From: Flavobacterium beibuense | GTDB taxonomy: Bacteria > Bacteroidota > Bacteroidia > Flavobacteriales > Flavobacteriaceae | Assembly: GCF_004151245.1 (NCBI RefSeq) | Contig: NZ_JUIW01000002.1 | Span: forward strand, 364,289 to 428,288 | Length of the DNA: 64,000 nt | Reading direction: 5' to 3' | Part shown: positions 17,293 to 26,294 of the stretch, piece by piece | How positions within the stretch are numbered: the first letter of the stretch is position 1 | Layout of the letters: each line of letters starts with the position of its first letter | Made by a program: the position numbers and the translations under genes | The notes under the pieces: model-generated | What the model saw: the letters and a program-made list of their open reading frames with translations, nothing else | Told to the model about the DNA's origin: nothing | Database searches by the model: none

Positions 17293-18648
17293 TTATATAT
17301 CATTAATTAGTTTCCTTGCTGCTGTCTGTACAGGATCCCAAACCGGGGAAAATGGAGGCGCATATGATAAATCTAAATCAATAATGTTTTGAAGCGTAAG
17401 ATTGTGGGTTAAAGCAGTTGCCAGTACATCAATACGTTTTGCTGCTCCCTCCTCTCCTATTATCTGTCCTCCCAATAACCTTCCGCTATTTTTCTCGGCA
17501 AGGAGCTTAACAACTATCTTCTTGGAACCCGGATAATAATGTGCTCTTGTTCGGCTTTCTATTTTTGCCGTTACATAATCAATATTCAATTTTTGCAATT
17601 GCTTCTCTAATAATCCCGTACGGGCAACTTCATAACTGCATACTTTACACACTGCAGTACCCACTACACCTGGAAATACTGCCTTCTCTCCGGCTATACT
17701 ACCTCCGGCTACAAGTCCGGTTTTATTAGCAATTGTACCCAAGGCAATATACACCTGCTCCTTACTTACCAAATGATGGGTCAGCGCACAGTCTCCGGCA
17801 GCCCAAACATCAGGAATATTTGTTTGTTGTTGGGCATTAACCTTAATAGCACCTTTGCTGTCTAGCTCAACAGCACTTCCCTTCAAAAAATCGGTATTAG
17901 GTCGGGAACCCATCCCTAAAACAACCATATCTGTAGGGATATTTCGTTTGTTACTTATTACGGAAGTTACTTTACCATTATTCACCTCAAAACCTGCCAA
18001 TTCCTCATTTACAAGTAACTTTACACCTAATCCTATTATAGCTTCCGATACCAATTCTCCCATATCGGGATCAAGAGTATTCATAACCTGTTCAGACCGG
18101 TTAATCATGGTAACTTCAAGTCCGCGCTCTAAAAGCGCTTCAGCCATTTCAAGACCAATATACCCACCTCCTACTATTACCGCATTTTTAGGTTTCTTTT
18201 CCTCAATATAGCATTCTATATTGATACCGCTTTTAAGCGTGGTAACACCAAAAACATTTTCAGAATCATATCCTTTTACATCAGGACAAAAAGCCTTACC
18301 TCCAGTGGCAATTAGTAACTGGTCATAACTTTCCCATAACTCCTTATCCTCTTTTTTGTTTAATACTTTGATTTTTTTATTATCAGTGTCAACCTCAAGA
18401 ACAAGATGTTGAGTGCGCACATCGATATTATATTTATTCCTGAAAGTTTCAGGACTTCGTACAATAAGTTCTTCATAGGTCTTAACCTTTTCCGAAACAA
18501 AATAAGGTATACCGCAAGCCGAATAAGATGTGTAATCTGATTTTTCAAAAACTATGATTTCCCTTTCAGGTTGTTCCCTTCTTACTTTAGATGCAGCAGT
18601 CATACCGGCGGCATCACCACCTATAATTACCAACTTATTGTTTGCCAT
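17293..18648 (-). CDS. CoA-disulfide reductase / NAD(P)H oxidase-like flavoprotein
   Basis: 451-residue pyridine nucleotide-disulfide oxidoreductase. FAD-binding motif IIGGDAAGMTAA at residues 8-19, single redox Cys45 in YSACGIPYF, NAD-binding motif VIVGGGYIGLEMAE near residue 160, second FAD motif WAAGDCA, and a C-terminal dimerisation domain. One active cysteine rather than CxxxxC is the pattern of CoA-disulfide reductases and NADH oxidases (Nox). The two activities cannot be separated from sequence alone. It is transcribed convergent to dsbD. Confidence 0.88.
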   Translation of the reverse strand: MANNKLVIIGGDAAGMTAASKVRREQPEREIIVFEKSDYTSYSACGIPYFVSEKVKTYEELIVRSPETFRNKYNIDVRTQHLVLEVDTDNKKIKVLNKKEDKELWESYDQLLIATGGKAFCPDVKGYDSENVFGVTTLKSGINIECYIEEKKPKNAVIVGGGYIGLEMAEALLERGLEVTMINRSEQVMNTLDPDMGELVSEAIIGLGVKLLVNEELAGFEVNNGKVTSVISNKRNIPTDMVVLGMGSRPNTDFLKGSAVELDSKGAIKVNAQQQTNIPDVWAAGDCALTHHLVSKEQVYIALGTIANKTGLVAGGSIAGEKAVFPGVVGTAVCKVCSYEVARTGLLEKQLQKLNIDYVTAKIESRTRAHYYPGSKKIVVKLLAEKNSGRLLGGQIIGEEGAAKRIDVLATALTHNLTLQNIIDLDLSYAPPFSPVWDPVQTAARKLINDI

Positions 18649-18724
18649 TTTTCGTTGTTACTCTTGGTTATCTACTAAAGATAGTAAGAAATTTAGTGGC
18701 ATTGGGTTAAAAAGGATTTAAAAG

Positions 18725-19804
18725 CTATTCAATAATAATCTTTTTTGAGATTCTCTGTCCGGTGCTTAATTTAAGTTCTAATATATAAGTCCCGGAAGAC
18801 GCACCTGAAACATAAAATTCATCGAAACTTTTGCTACTGAAATCCCTGATAATTCTTCCTGAAATATCATATAATCGTGATTCCAAAATATCATTTTGGC
18901 TTATGTTAGTTTCAATCTCAATTTTATTGGTTACAGGATTAGTAATATTGATGTAGTTACTTGCCTGCCTAGTATCCGGTATATCCAGACTATTGCAAAC
19001 AGCATCTGTAGAGAATAAATCATATAATGCGGCTGCACCTTCTACTTTTCCGGGTAATTCCATTACCTGCGGATAAAGTATTTTATTTTGTAAATCAAGT
19101 TCATGCAAAGTACTATTGTCCAGATAAGTACTGTAAACAACTATATAGGGTGTTGAACTATCTCCATTATTTATGCTAAATGCACCATTTGGATGATACC
19201 CTTCAGGCAAATAATCCTCAAAGCTCATATAGGGGCAACTTTCCGAAACATTCTGCATATTTATTTGGTATATTTCATAAAAAGAAGAATCTGTTTCTTG
19301 ACAAACTAAAAATAATTTGTTTTCATAAAAAAACAAGTCTCCAAGCGGACGTATATTATTAGGTAGAGAACCCATAACTTCAAATGTTTCGAGCTCAATA
19401 TTATATTGATACATATAGGCATTATTATTTGTATAACCTGTTGCATAAATAGAACTACCTGCCACACATAATGAGTTTAGGGGATAATAAACTGTATTAT
19501 AAATACTTTCACAGTATTCATTTCCATTTATACTTATTACATAGAAATCAGTAGACTTACAATAATAAATACTATTATTACTGTCTATACCTATATCTTT
19601 AATTGCATTACTATAATAAGAGTTTGAATTACAGGTGTTAATCTCTTGCAGGCTTAAATCGTTTAAATTTATTTCATAAAGATAATTCTCTGTATACCAT
19701 TGCGAACCAGTATATATCATATCTGTCGCAGTTATATATGCCTGTTGAGAGAAACATAATGATGAAATAAAAAAAAGCAGTAATAAAGATGTGGTTGTTC
19801 TCAT
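18725..19804 (-). CDS. T9SS type A cargo protein, beta-propeller-like
   Basis: 359 residues with a signal peptide (MRTTTSLLLLFFISSLCFSQ). The mature protein has repeated short strand motifs (SIYATGYTNNNAYMYQYN, KLFLVCQETDSSFYEIYQIN), suggesting a small beta-propeller. The last about 75 residues are a type A sorting domain (SRLYDISGRIIRDF, ASSGTYILELKLS, ending KKIIIE) directing export by the type IX system and probably cell-surface attachment. The frame is open eight codons further upstream, but the signal peptide starts at the ATG at 19804. The binding activity is unknown. Confidence 0.82.
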   Translation of the reverse strand: MRTTTSLLLLFFISSLCFSQQAYITATDMIYTGSQWYTENYLYEINLNDLSLQEINTCNSNSYYSNAIKDIGIDSNNSIYYCKSTDFYVISINGNEYCESIYNTVYYPLNSLCVAGSSIYATGYTNNNAYMYQYNIELETFEVMGSLPNNIRPLGDLFFYENKLFLVCQETDSSFYEIYQINMQNVSESCPYMSFEDYLPEGYHPNGAFSINNGDSSTPYIVVYSTYLDNSTLHELDLQNKILYPQVMELPGKVEGAAALYDLFSTDAVCNSLDIPDTRQASNYINITNPVTNKIEIETNISQNDILESRLYDISGRIIRDFSSKSFDEFYVSGASSGTYILELKLSTGQRISKKIIIE

Positions 19805-19905
19805 ATTTTTACAATAATTTATCAGCACAATTTATAGAAAATCAAATTAAAATAAATAATTAATTTCTTACTTTTAGGCCACTTTTTAAAACCTTACCTT
19901 ATAAT

Positions 19906-21441
19906 ATGCTTATAAAAGTATTTGGAAGCGCCGTATTTGGAGTTGAAGCCACAACAATAACCGTTGAAGTAAATATTGATAAAGGAATTGGTTATCACCT
20001 TGTGGGGTTGCCCGATAATGCCGTGAAAGAAAGCAGCTACCGCATAGCTGCCGCGTTAAAGAACAACGGTTACCAGTTACCCGGTAAAAAGATAACCATA
20101 AATATGGCTCCGGCCGACTTAAGGAAAGAAGGCTCTGCATACGACCTTACCCTTGCTATAGGCATTCTTGCTGCTTCCGGGCAAATACCATCAGAAGATG
20201 TTGATAAATACATCATTATGGGTGAGCTTTCTCTTGACGGAAGCCTTCAGCCTATTAAAGGAGTGTTACCTATTGCCATAAAAGCCAAAGAAGAAGGTTT
20301 TAAAGGTTTTTTCCTGCCGAAACAAAACGTAAAGGAAGCTGCTATTGTTAGCGGGCTGGATGTATACGGAATTGAAAACGTAACCGAAATAATAGATTTC
20401 TTTAACGGGAATGCTACCGTACAACCTACAGTAATAAATACACGCGAAGAATTTTATAAAACACTCGACTTTCCTGAGTTTGACTTTGCCGATGTGAAGG
20501 GACAGGAAAGTATTAAACGCTGTATGGAAATTGCAGCAGCAGGCGGACATAACATTATACTTATAGGTCCGCCGGGAGCAGGTAAAACAATGCTGGCTAA
20601 ACGATTACCCAGCATCCTCCCTCCTATGACTCTTAAGGAAGCACTGGAAACAACCAAGATACACAGTGTGGCAGGAAAGATAAAAGATGTTGGCTTAATG
20701 AACCAACGCCCATTCAGGAGCCCACATCACACTATATCGAATGTGGCATTGGTAGGCGGTGGTAGTTTCCCTCAGCCGGGAGAAATATCTATGGCTCACA
20801 ATGGTGTACTCTTTTTAGATGAGCTACCCGAATTTAAACGAGAAGTACTGGAAGTAATGCGCCAGCCACTTGAAGACAGGGAAGTAACCATTTCAAGAGC
20901 CAAGTTTACCATTACCTATCCGTCATCATTTATGTTAGTTGCCAGTATGAACCCTAGTCCGGGAGGTTATTTTAATGATCCTGATGCTCCTGTAAGTTCC
21001 TCTCCGCATGAAATGCAACGCTATTTAAGTAAAATATCAGGTCCGTTACTAGACAGGATTGATATACATATTGAGGTAACTCCTGTACCTTTTGAAAAAC
21101 TCTCTGATAAACAGGTGGCTGAAAGCAGTGTGGAGATTCGTAAAAGAGTTACACAAGCAAGGGAAATACAAACGAGGCGTTTTGAGCATCTGGAAAATAC
21201 ACATTACAATGCACAGATGAGTACGAAGCAGATTCGTGAATACTGTGAACTGGATGAAACTTCATTGTTGTTATTAAAAACGGCTATGGAAAGGTTAAAC
21301 CTTTCTGCTCGTGCGTATGACAGGATTTTAAAAGTTTCGCGAACCATTGCTGATCTGGACAGCTCTCCAAATGTTGAACCACAACATATATCAGAAGCTA
21401 TACAGTACAGAAGCCTTGACCGTGAAGGATGGTTGGGGTAA
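19906..21441 (+). CDS. YifB/ComM-family Mg-chelatase-like AAA+ ATPase
   Basis: 511 residues. The N-terminal ChlI-like domain starts with KVFGSAVFGVEA and contains GLPDNAVKESSYRI. The AAA+ core has Walker A GPPGAGKT at residues 221-228, Walker B LFLDELPEF and the SMNPSPGGY sensor region. The C-terminal Mg-chelatase-type domain ends QYRSLDREGW. The ComM homologue of naturally competent bacteria is a branch-migration helicase for incoming DNA. Whether this organism is competent is not shown here. Confidence 0.92.
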   Translation: MLIKVFGSAVFGVEATTITVEVNIDKGIGYHLVGLPDNAVKESSYRIAAALKNNGYQLPGKKITINMAPADLRKEGSAYDLTLAIGILAASGQIPSEDVDKYIIMGELSLDGSLQPIKGVLPIAIKAKEEGFKGFFLPKQNVKEAAIVSGLDVYGIENVTEIIDFFNGNATVQPTVINTREEFYKTLDFPEFDFADVKGQESIKRCMEIAAAGGHNIILIGPPGAGKTMLAKRLPSILPPMTLKEALETTKIHSVAGKIKDVGLMNQRPFRSPHHTISNVALVGGGSFPQPGEISMAHNGVLFLDELPEFKREVLEVMRQPLEDREVTISRAKFTITYPSSFMLVASMNPSPGGYFNDPDAPVSSSPHEMQRYLSKISGPLLDRIDIHIEVTPVPFEKLSDKQVAESSVEIRKRVTQAREIQTRRFEHLENTHYNAQMSTKQIREYCELDETSLLLLKTAMERLNLSARAYDRILKVSRTIADLDSSPNVEPQHISEAIQYRSLDREGWLG

Positions 21442-21552
21442 ATAAGTATGGTTTATATAGTAAACAAGTTTTAGGGCCCAATTTCTTTAGCTAAATTATT
21501 CATTTACGAATCACTTCAAGAAAAAGCAATAAAATTAAGGCATTTTTAATAA

Positions 21553-21633
21553 TGTTACAATAGCTGTAGTGGTGGATATGGTAATCCTGATGAATTCGGT
21601 ATTGAATTTATTTGGGTAATGCATAATTAAAAC
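21553..21633 (+). pseudogene. Possible gene remnant downstream of yifB
   Basis: A 26-codon open stretch with no start codon (it begins just after a TAA) encodes CYNSCSGGYGNPDEFGIEFI and a few more residues before TAA. The peptide reads like the end of a protein and is followed by a strong hairpin terminator at 21666-21691. There is no other gene on this strand to explain that terminator apart from yifB, 225 bases upstream. Weak evidence: it could be chance. Confidence 0.25.
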
Positions 21634-21665
21634 TAATTATTAAATGCAATACTTTTAATAAAGTA

Positions 21666-21691
21666 AAAGGGTAACAATTAAGTTACCCTTT
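21666..21691. terminator. Hairpin terminator upstream of the unknown exported gene's end
   Basis: Perfect 10-bp stem AAAGGGTAAC/GTTACCCTTT with loop AATTAA, followed by a CTTTTG run. It serves the plus strand after yifB and probably also the minus-strand gene whose stop lies 15 bases away. Confidence 0.8.
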
Positions 21692-21705
21692 CTTTTGTTC
21701 AAAAT

Positions 21706-22230
21706 TTAATGTTTCTTTATCATAGGGTAATCCAAAGACAATACTATGTAATCAAAAGAAGGGTCTTTTTGGATTTGCTCTAAAATAGGAGTTATATGCT
21801 TTTTAATATTTCGTTTTGTCAAGTCACTACCATAAATAAAAATAACTGTCTTTTTATCCTTATCAAAATGTATATTTCTTAAATAAGATATATCAATTAT
21901 TTTTCTATTATTTACATTACTATCTCCTACATTAATGCTTTGGCACAAATCTCGAAATTGTCCCCAACAACTTGGGTTTTCCATTTGAGCTGCACTAAAA
22001 ATTTCGTCATTATACGCAATGCCGTAAAAGGTAAAAAGATGGTTATTAACCACATCGTCTGCAAAACCATCAATATTTATAAAGTCCTCTATGAGAATTT
22101 TACTTCTATCAAATTGTGTTTTTTTGACCGTTATATCAAGATATTCTTCCGTTGTTTGAAAAAAAGCTTGAGCATGGTTTAATTGTGTTATAAAACAACA
22201 CAGAAAAACAAAAAATTTTATTTTCTTCAT
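21706..22230 (-). CDS. Exported protein of unknown function
   Basis: 174 residues with a signal peptide (MKKIKFFVFLCCFITQLNHAQA). The mature part has no motif I recognise. It holds two cysteines in NPSCWGQFRDLCQS and an alternating C-terminal end (KKTVIFIYGSDLTKRN, FDYIVLSLDYP) that looks like an alpha/beta fold. Its ATG overlaps the stop of an upstream truncated reading frame (TAATG), so it was probably the second gene of an operon whose first gene is now broken. The surrounding DNA is more AT-rich than the housekeeping neighbours. Confidence 0.5.
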   Translation of the reverse strand: MKKIKFFVFLCCFITQLNHAQAFFQTTEEYLDITVKKTQFDRSKILIEDFINIDGFADDVVNNHLFTFYGIAYNDEIFSAAQMENPSCWGQFRDLCQSINVGDSNVNNRKIIDISYLRNIHFDKDKKTVIFIYGSDLTKRNIKKHITPILEQIQKDPSFDYIVLSLDYPMIKKH

Positions 22231-22364
22231 TAAATTACTAAATCTACAGTTATTCTTATTTCAGTAGAAGTTATTACAGGGGTATAATCACCAGCTCTAA
22301 CTCGCAAACCATTAATCTCATAATCCTCATCAAAACCAAATCTATCAAAGTCTTCAGCTTCAAA
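22230..22364 (-). pseudogene. 3' fragment of a truncated gene
   Basis: Forty-four sense codons before a TAA encode an acidic, protein-like peptide (FEAEDFDRFGFDEDYEING and onward, ending IRITVDLVI). The frame is closed by a stop directly upstream, and there is no start codon at its head. Its stop overlaps the ATG of the exported gene that follows, as in a coupled operon. The pattern fits the C-terminal end of a deleted gene. The family is not recognised. Confidence 0.5.
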
Positions 22365-22740
22365 TTAAAGATTACAATTTTAAAAAAAGATTACTATTAA
22401 CAAATCATAATAAAATGTTAATTTTAAATATATTTATACAACAATAACACAATAAATACACGGATATTTAACATTGTACCATTTTAATCAAAATAAATAA
22501 ATAAATTATAATTTTCAATAAAGTGACTATTTAGTTATATTACTCCTTTATTAAATTCAAATTCCTTTTAAGTGGCTCAACTTTCTATCAAAATATTAAT
22601 TAATTTTAAAACTATATCATTAATTTTTTTTACTTTTTTAAACTGTTTATATTCCAAACCTAACTCAAATTTAACACTGTTAAATAATTAAATTTATTAC
22701 TTTGCCTGTCTGTAACTTTGCGCCTGCGATATTTAAAAAA
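22365..22740. other. AT-rich gap without recognisable gene
   Basis: About 375 bases of very AT-rich DNA between the gene fragment and the truA promoter. No open frame with a plausible translation, no RNA gene and no hairpin with a T run were seen. The last part has a run of TTTG-containing boxes (22701-22751) that belong to the truA promoter region. Confidence 0.5.
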
Positions 22741-22751
22741 GAGTATCTTTG
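22718..22751 (+). promoter_or_regulatory. Promoter of truA and the ABC exporter
   Basis: TTG at 22718-22720, 23 bases, then TATCTTTG at 22744-22751, just within the allowed spacing of the Flavobacterium consensus. TAACTTTG at 22713-22720 is a second -7-like box. The TTG start codon of truA is 22 bases downstream of the -7 box. Confidence 0.55.
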
Positions 22752-22773
22752 TATAAAAAATTAGCTACAGGTT

Positions 22774-23517
22774 TTGAGGTATTTTATTGAATTTGCTTAC
22801 AACGGAAAAAATTATCATGGATGGCAGTATCAGCCACATAGTATTTCGGTACAGGAAGTATTAAACAAAGCCCTCTCTACCCTGCTAAAACAACCTATTG
22901 ATGTTACGGGAGCCGGTCGTACCGATACCGGTGTACATGCCAAACAGATGTATGCCCACTTTGATTACGACAGTGTGATTAACAGTGACTTCTTAACTCA
23001 AAAACTCAACTCTTTTTTACCAAAGGACATTGTAGTATACAGGCTTATACCACTGCATGACGATGCTCATGCCCGTTTTGATGCTACAAGCAGGACTTAT
23101 GAGTATCATATACATACTTTTAAGGATGCCTTTATTGGCGAAGGCAGCTGGTTTCATTTTCATCCGTTAGATATGGATAAGATGAATGAGGCAGCCAAAA
23201 TTCTTTTTGAGTATAAAGATTTTAAGTGCTTTTCTAAAACGCATACAGACGTAAGAACGTTTAACTGCGTTATTATGGAAGCAAACTGGAAAAAGGAAGG
23301 CAACAATCTTGTTTTTACCGTTGCTGCCGACCGATTTTTAAGAAATATGGTAAGGGCTATTGTAGGTACACTTGTAAATGTGGGCCTTGGCAAGATTACC
23401 TTACAGGATTTCAGGGAAATTATTGAAAGCCGCGACAGAAATAAAGCCGGCTTCTCGGTCCCTGCACACGGGTTATACTTAACAAAAGTAGCATACCCTT
23501 ATATACAGGAAGATTAA
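22774..23517 (+). CDS. truA: tRNA pseudouridine synthase A
   Basis: Makes pseudouridine at positions 38-40 of the tRNA anticodon stem. The 247 residues include the catalytic motif GAGRTDTGVHA with the nucleophile Asp51, the start RYFIEFAYNGKNYHGWQ and the late RFLRNMVRAIVGTL block. Translation must begin at the TTG at 22774: the family alignment starts there and there is no ATG. The gene ends one base before the next ATG, so the two are co-transcribed. Confidence 0.95.
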   Translation: MRYFIEFAYNGKNYHGWQYQPHSISVQEVLNKALSTLLKQPIDVTGAGRTDTGVHAKQMYAHFDYDSVINSDFLTQKLNSFLPKDIVVYRLIPLHDDAHARFDATSRTYEYHIHTFKDAFIGEGSWFHFHPLDMDKMNEAAKILFEYKDFKCFSKTHTDVRTFNCVIMEANWKKEGNNLVFTVAADRFLRNMVRAIVGTLVNVGLGKITLQDFREIIESRDRNKAGFSVPAHGLYLTKVAYPYIQED

Positions 23518-23518
23518 T

Positions 23519-25267
23519 ATGAAAGCTATAAAATCCACATCATTAAAAAAGGTTTTAAAATTTGCAAAGCCTTACCGCACACGTTACTATCTCGTTGTTG
23601 TTTTTGCGGTATCCCTTTCACTATTTGCAGCAATAAGGCCTTATCTTTTAAAAAGAACGGTTGACGAATACATCGACCCTAAAGATGAAACCGGACTATT
23701 ATTCTATATAGTGCTTATGGGTGCTGCACTTATGTTTGAGGTAGCATCACAGTTTTATTTTGTATACTGGGCAAACTGGCTGGGTCAGGACATTGTAAAA
23801 GATATTCGTGAAAAACTGTTTATGCACATTTCACGCTTTAAAATGAAGTTTTTTGACAATGAACCTGTAGGAAAGCTTGTTACCCGTACGGTATTTGATA
23901 TCGAATCGATAGCACGAATATTCAGTCAGGGACTTTTCATGATAATAAGCGACTTATTAAAAATGATAGTTATCCTTGGCTTTATGTTCTACATGAACTG
24001 GAAGCTTACGATTATTGTATTACTGGCTATGCCTATACTGTTGTACGCTACAAGGGTTTTCCAAATCAAGATGAAAAGTGCTTTTGAGGAGGTTCGTGCA
24101 CAGATAGCAAACCTGAATACTTTTGTACAGGAACGTATTACGGGTATGAAAATCGTTCAGCTGTTTAATCGTGAAAAAATTGAATACGAAAAGTTTCAGG
24201 ATATAAACAGGAAACATAATAAAGCCTGGTTAAGAAACATATTGTATAACTCTATCTTCTTCCCTATTGCCGATATTATATCCTCAGTAACATTAGGTAT
24301 AATAATATGGTATGGTGGTGTGAGTATTCTTAACGGAGATAATGTAACAACTCCGGGAGACCTGTTTGCTTACCTAATGTTTATAAGCATGCTGTTTAAC
24401 CCTTTACGACAGATTGCGGATAAATTTAATGAGCTTCAGATGGGAATAATAGCTTCAGACAGAGTATTGGAATTGTTAGATTCAGAAATGCAGGTACAGG
24501 ATGCCGGTACGCTTATAGCAACTCACTTTAAAGGCAATCTTGATTTTAAAGATGTACACTTTAGCTATGTAGATAATGAAGAAGTAATCAAAGGGATTAA
24601 CCTTAAGGTTAAGGCGGGAGAAACTATTGCTATTGTAGGTGCTACTGGTGCAGGTAAATCTACCATTATAAACTTGTTAAACCGTTTTTATGAAATAAAT
24701 GGCGGAAGCATAAGTATAGACGGCACTAACATTAACGACTTTAACCTGGAAAGCCTGCGCAGGCAAATTGCCATAGTTCTTCAGGATGTATTCCTTTTTG
24801 CCGATACTATTTATAATAATATAACGCTCAACAATCCGGAAATTACGCGCGAACATGTTATTACAGCCGCAAAAAACATAGGTGTACACGACTTTATTAT
24901 GAGTCTGCCTAACGGGTACGACTATAATGTAAAAGAAAGAGGTGTAATGCTTTCGTCCGGACAGAGACAGCTTATTGCCTTTTTAAGGGCTTATGTAAGC
25001 AACCCAAGCATACTTATCCTTGATGAGGCTACTTCGTCTATCGATACTTATTCAGAAGAGCTTATACAAACTGCTACCGAAACAATTACTGCCGGTAGAA
25101 CATCAATAGTTATAGCACACAGGCTGGCCACAATTATTAATGCCGATAAGATTATAGTTATGGATCAGGGTAAAATTGTGGAAGAAGGCACACACTACGA
25201 ACTCATTAACCGTGATGAGGGTTATTATAAAAATCTCTACTACTCACAGTTTGCTGTTGAAAGTTAA
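23519..25267 (+). CDS. ABC exporter, fused membrane and ATPase domains
   Basis: 582-residue half-transporter, likely a homodimer. Six transmembrane helices in residues 1 to about 310 are followed by the nucleotide-binding domain with Walker A GATGAGKST (374-382), signature LSSGQRQ (from residue 478; the usual LSGGQ has Ser in place of the first Gly) and Walker B ILILDEA (498-504), then the His switch IVIAHRLAT. The family (MsbA/multidrug type) exports lipids or hydrophobic compounds, but the substrate is not predictable. It follows truA with a one-base gap. Confidence 0.9.
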   Translation: MKAIKSTSLKKVLKFAKPYRTRYYLVVVFAVSLSLFAAIRPYLLKRTVDEYIDPKDETGLLFYIVLMGAALMFEVASQFYFVYWANWLGQDIVKDIREKLFMHISRFKMKFFDNEPVGKLVTRTVFDIESIARIFSQGLFMIISDLLKMIVILGFMFYMNWKLTIIVLLAMPILLYATRVFQIKMKSAFEEVRAQIANLNTFVQERITGMKIVQLFNREKIEYEKFQDINRKHNKAWLRNILYNSIFFPIADIISSVTLGIIIWYGGVSILNGDNVTTPGDLFAYLMFISMLFNPLRQIADKFNELQMGIIASDRVLELLDSEMQVQDAGTLIATHFKGNLDFKDVHFSYVDNEEVIKGINLKVKAGETIAIVGATGAGKSTIINLLNRFYEINGGSISIDGTNINDFNLESLRRQIAIVLQDVFLFADTIYNNITLNNPEITREHVITAAKNIGVHDFIMSLPNGYDYNVKERGVMLSSGQRQLIAFLRAYVSNPSILILDEATSSIDTYSEELIQTATETITAGRTSIVIAHRLATIINADKIIVMDQGKIVEEGTHYELINRDEGYYKNLYYSQFAVES

Positions 25268-25273
25268 GATGTT

Positions 25274-25298
25274 AAGCTACCCTTCGGTAGCTTTTTTT
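25274..25298 (+). terminator. Terminator of the truA-ABC exporter operon
   Basis: Stem AAGCTACC/GGTAGCTT with a tight CTTC loop, followed by a run of T. It starts seven bases after the ABC gene stop. Confidence 0.92.
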
Positions 25299-25494
25299 AT
25301 ACTTAAAATCCATTTTTTAGATAATTACGTAAGTAATGTTTTATTAAAGTACAATAATATAAGAATTAATGCGTTAATAAAATTATAAATACTCATTTAT
25401 TAACAGAAACTTTTAATAAAAATTTAATATAATATTAGGCTTATTTAAAAAGTAAATACGGAACTTGCAAGTATCAAAATCAACCCCACTTATT

Positions 25495-25593
25495 ATGACA
25501 CTGAACAACTTTAAAAACAGGCTAAAGCTCCTTATAGAAGCCGGAATTAGAAGTTACCGACAAAAAAGGTTAAGGAGGTATTTTATGTCGTGA
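25495..25593 (+). CDS. Possible 32-residue basic small protein
   Basis: A short ATG-to-TGA frame encodes a Lys/Arg-rich, potentially amphipathic peptide (MTLNNFKNRLKLLIEAG, then RSYRQKRLRRYFMS). It is the only protein-like frame in a 365-base gap, and a hairpin terminator begins 18 bases after its stop. No convincing TAnnTTTG box was found upstream. It could equally be part of a non-coding transcript. Confidence 0.35.
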   Translation: MTLNNFKNRLKLLIEAGIRSYRQKRLRRYFMS

Positions 25594-25611
25594 GCAATTT
25601 AAACAATCACG

Positions 25612-25656
25612 AAAAATTTTTGCCATTGGTTTTTAAATCAGTGGCAAAATTTTTTT
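25612..25656. terminator. Hairpin terminator between the small frame and the glycosylase gene
   Basis: TTTTGCCA at 25618-25625 pairs with TGGCAAAA at 25642-25649, flanked by an A run on the left and a T run on the right. It can act in both directions: for the small plus-strand frame and for the convergent glycosylase gene ending at 25633, which lies in the loop. Confidence 0.7.
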
Positions 25657-26118
25657 AGACCATTCCTCTAACTTTTCACTAAACGATTTTGTGGCGTTTG
25701 CCCCACTTGGCGAAGGCAGTATTTCATAATTTATATCCGGTTTTCTGCCTACATATTTATCATAGTATTTAGCAGCATTCTTACTCGAAAAAAATACATA
25801 TTTAATATTAGGATAGTTTATATAAAAACTCTCAAAATCATTAAATGTTTCATTCTTTATATTACTATCAAGGCTTCCCTCCCGCTCACATATTTCCAAA
25901 ACATCCCACAAAGCAATATTATGTTGTTCAAGCAATGCTTTACGTTTGTCATAATCGTGGGTAAATTCAGTATTCAGTAACGTGAAAAGCAGCCTCCAGA
26001 ACTGATTCCCCTTATTACCATAATATTGTTGTAGCTCTAAAGATTTTTCTCCGGGCATTGTACCCAATATCAATATTTTACACTTTTCATTCACAAGTGG
26101 CGGAAAAGCTTTTTTCAT
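25633..26118 (-). CDS. DNA-deoxyinosine / G-T-U mismatch-type DNA glycosylase
   Basis: 161-residue member of the uracil-DNA glycosylase superfamily. The N-terminal block ILGTMPGEKSLELQQYYGNKGNQFW contains the active-site GTMPG motif and the following helix, characteristic of the hypoxanthine (deoxyinosine) glycosylase group. The C-terminal LPSPSGANA is the second conserved motif (minor-groove loop). It would remove deaminated adenine, or perhaps uracil, to start base excision repair. The frame is open two codons further to a TTG, but ATG at 26118 is more likely. It lies next to the Ku/LigD genes. Confidence 0.82.
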   Translation of the reverse strand: MKKAFPPLVNEKCKILILGTMPGEKSLELQQYYGNKGNQFWRLLFTLLNTEFTHDYDKRKALLEQHNIALWDVLEICEREGSLDSNIKNETFNDFESFYINYPNIKYVFFSSKNAAKYYDKYVGRKPDINYEILPSPSGANATKSFSEKLEEWSKKILPLI

Positions 26119-26294
26119 AAACAAAACAAAAAAATTAGGTATTCCTTAAGTCAATTTTAAGCAAGATATAGCATTAGCAGTTAATTAAATGTTATACCTA
26201 ACACATTTATGATTTAATTAATAATCAACACATTAACTCTTATCTAACTTTACTTAAAAAGCAATAACAAGCTAATCATTTAAATATAAAAAAT

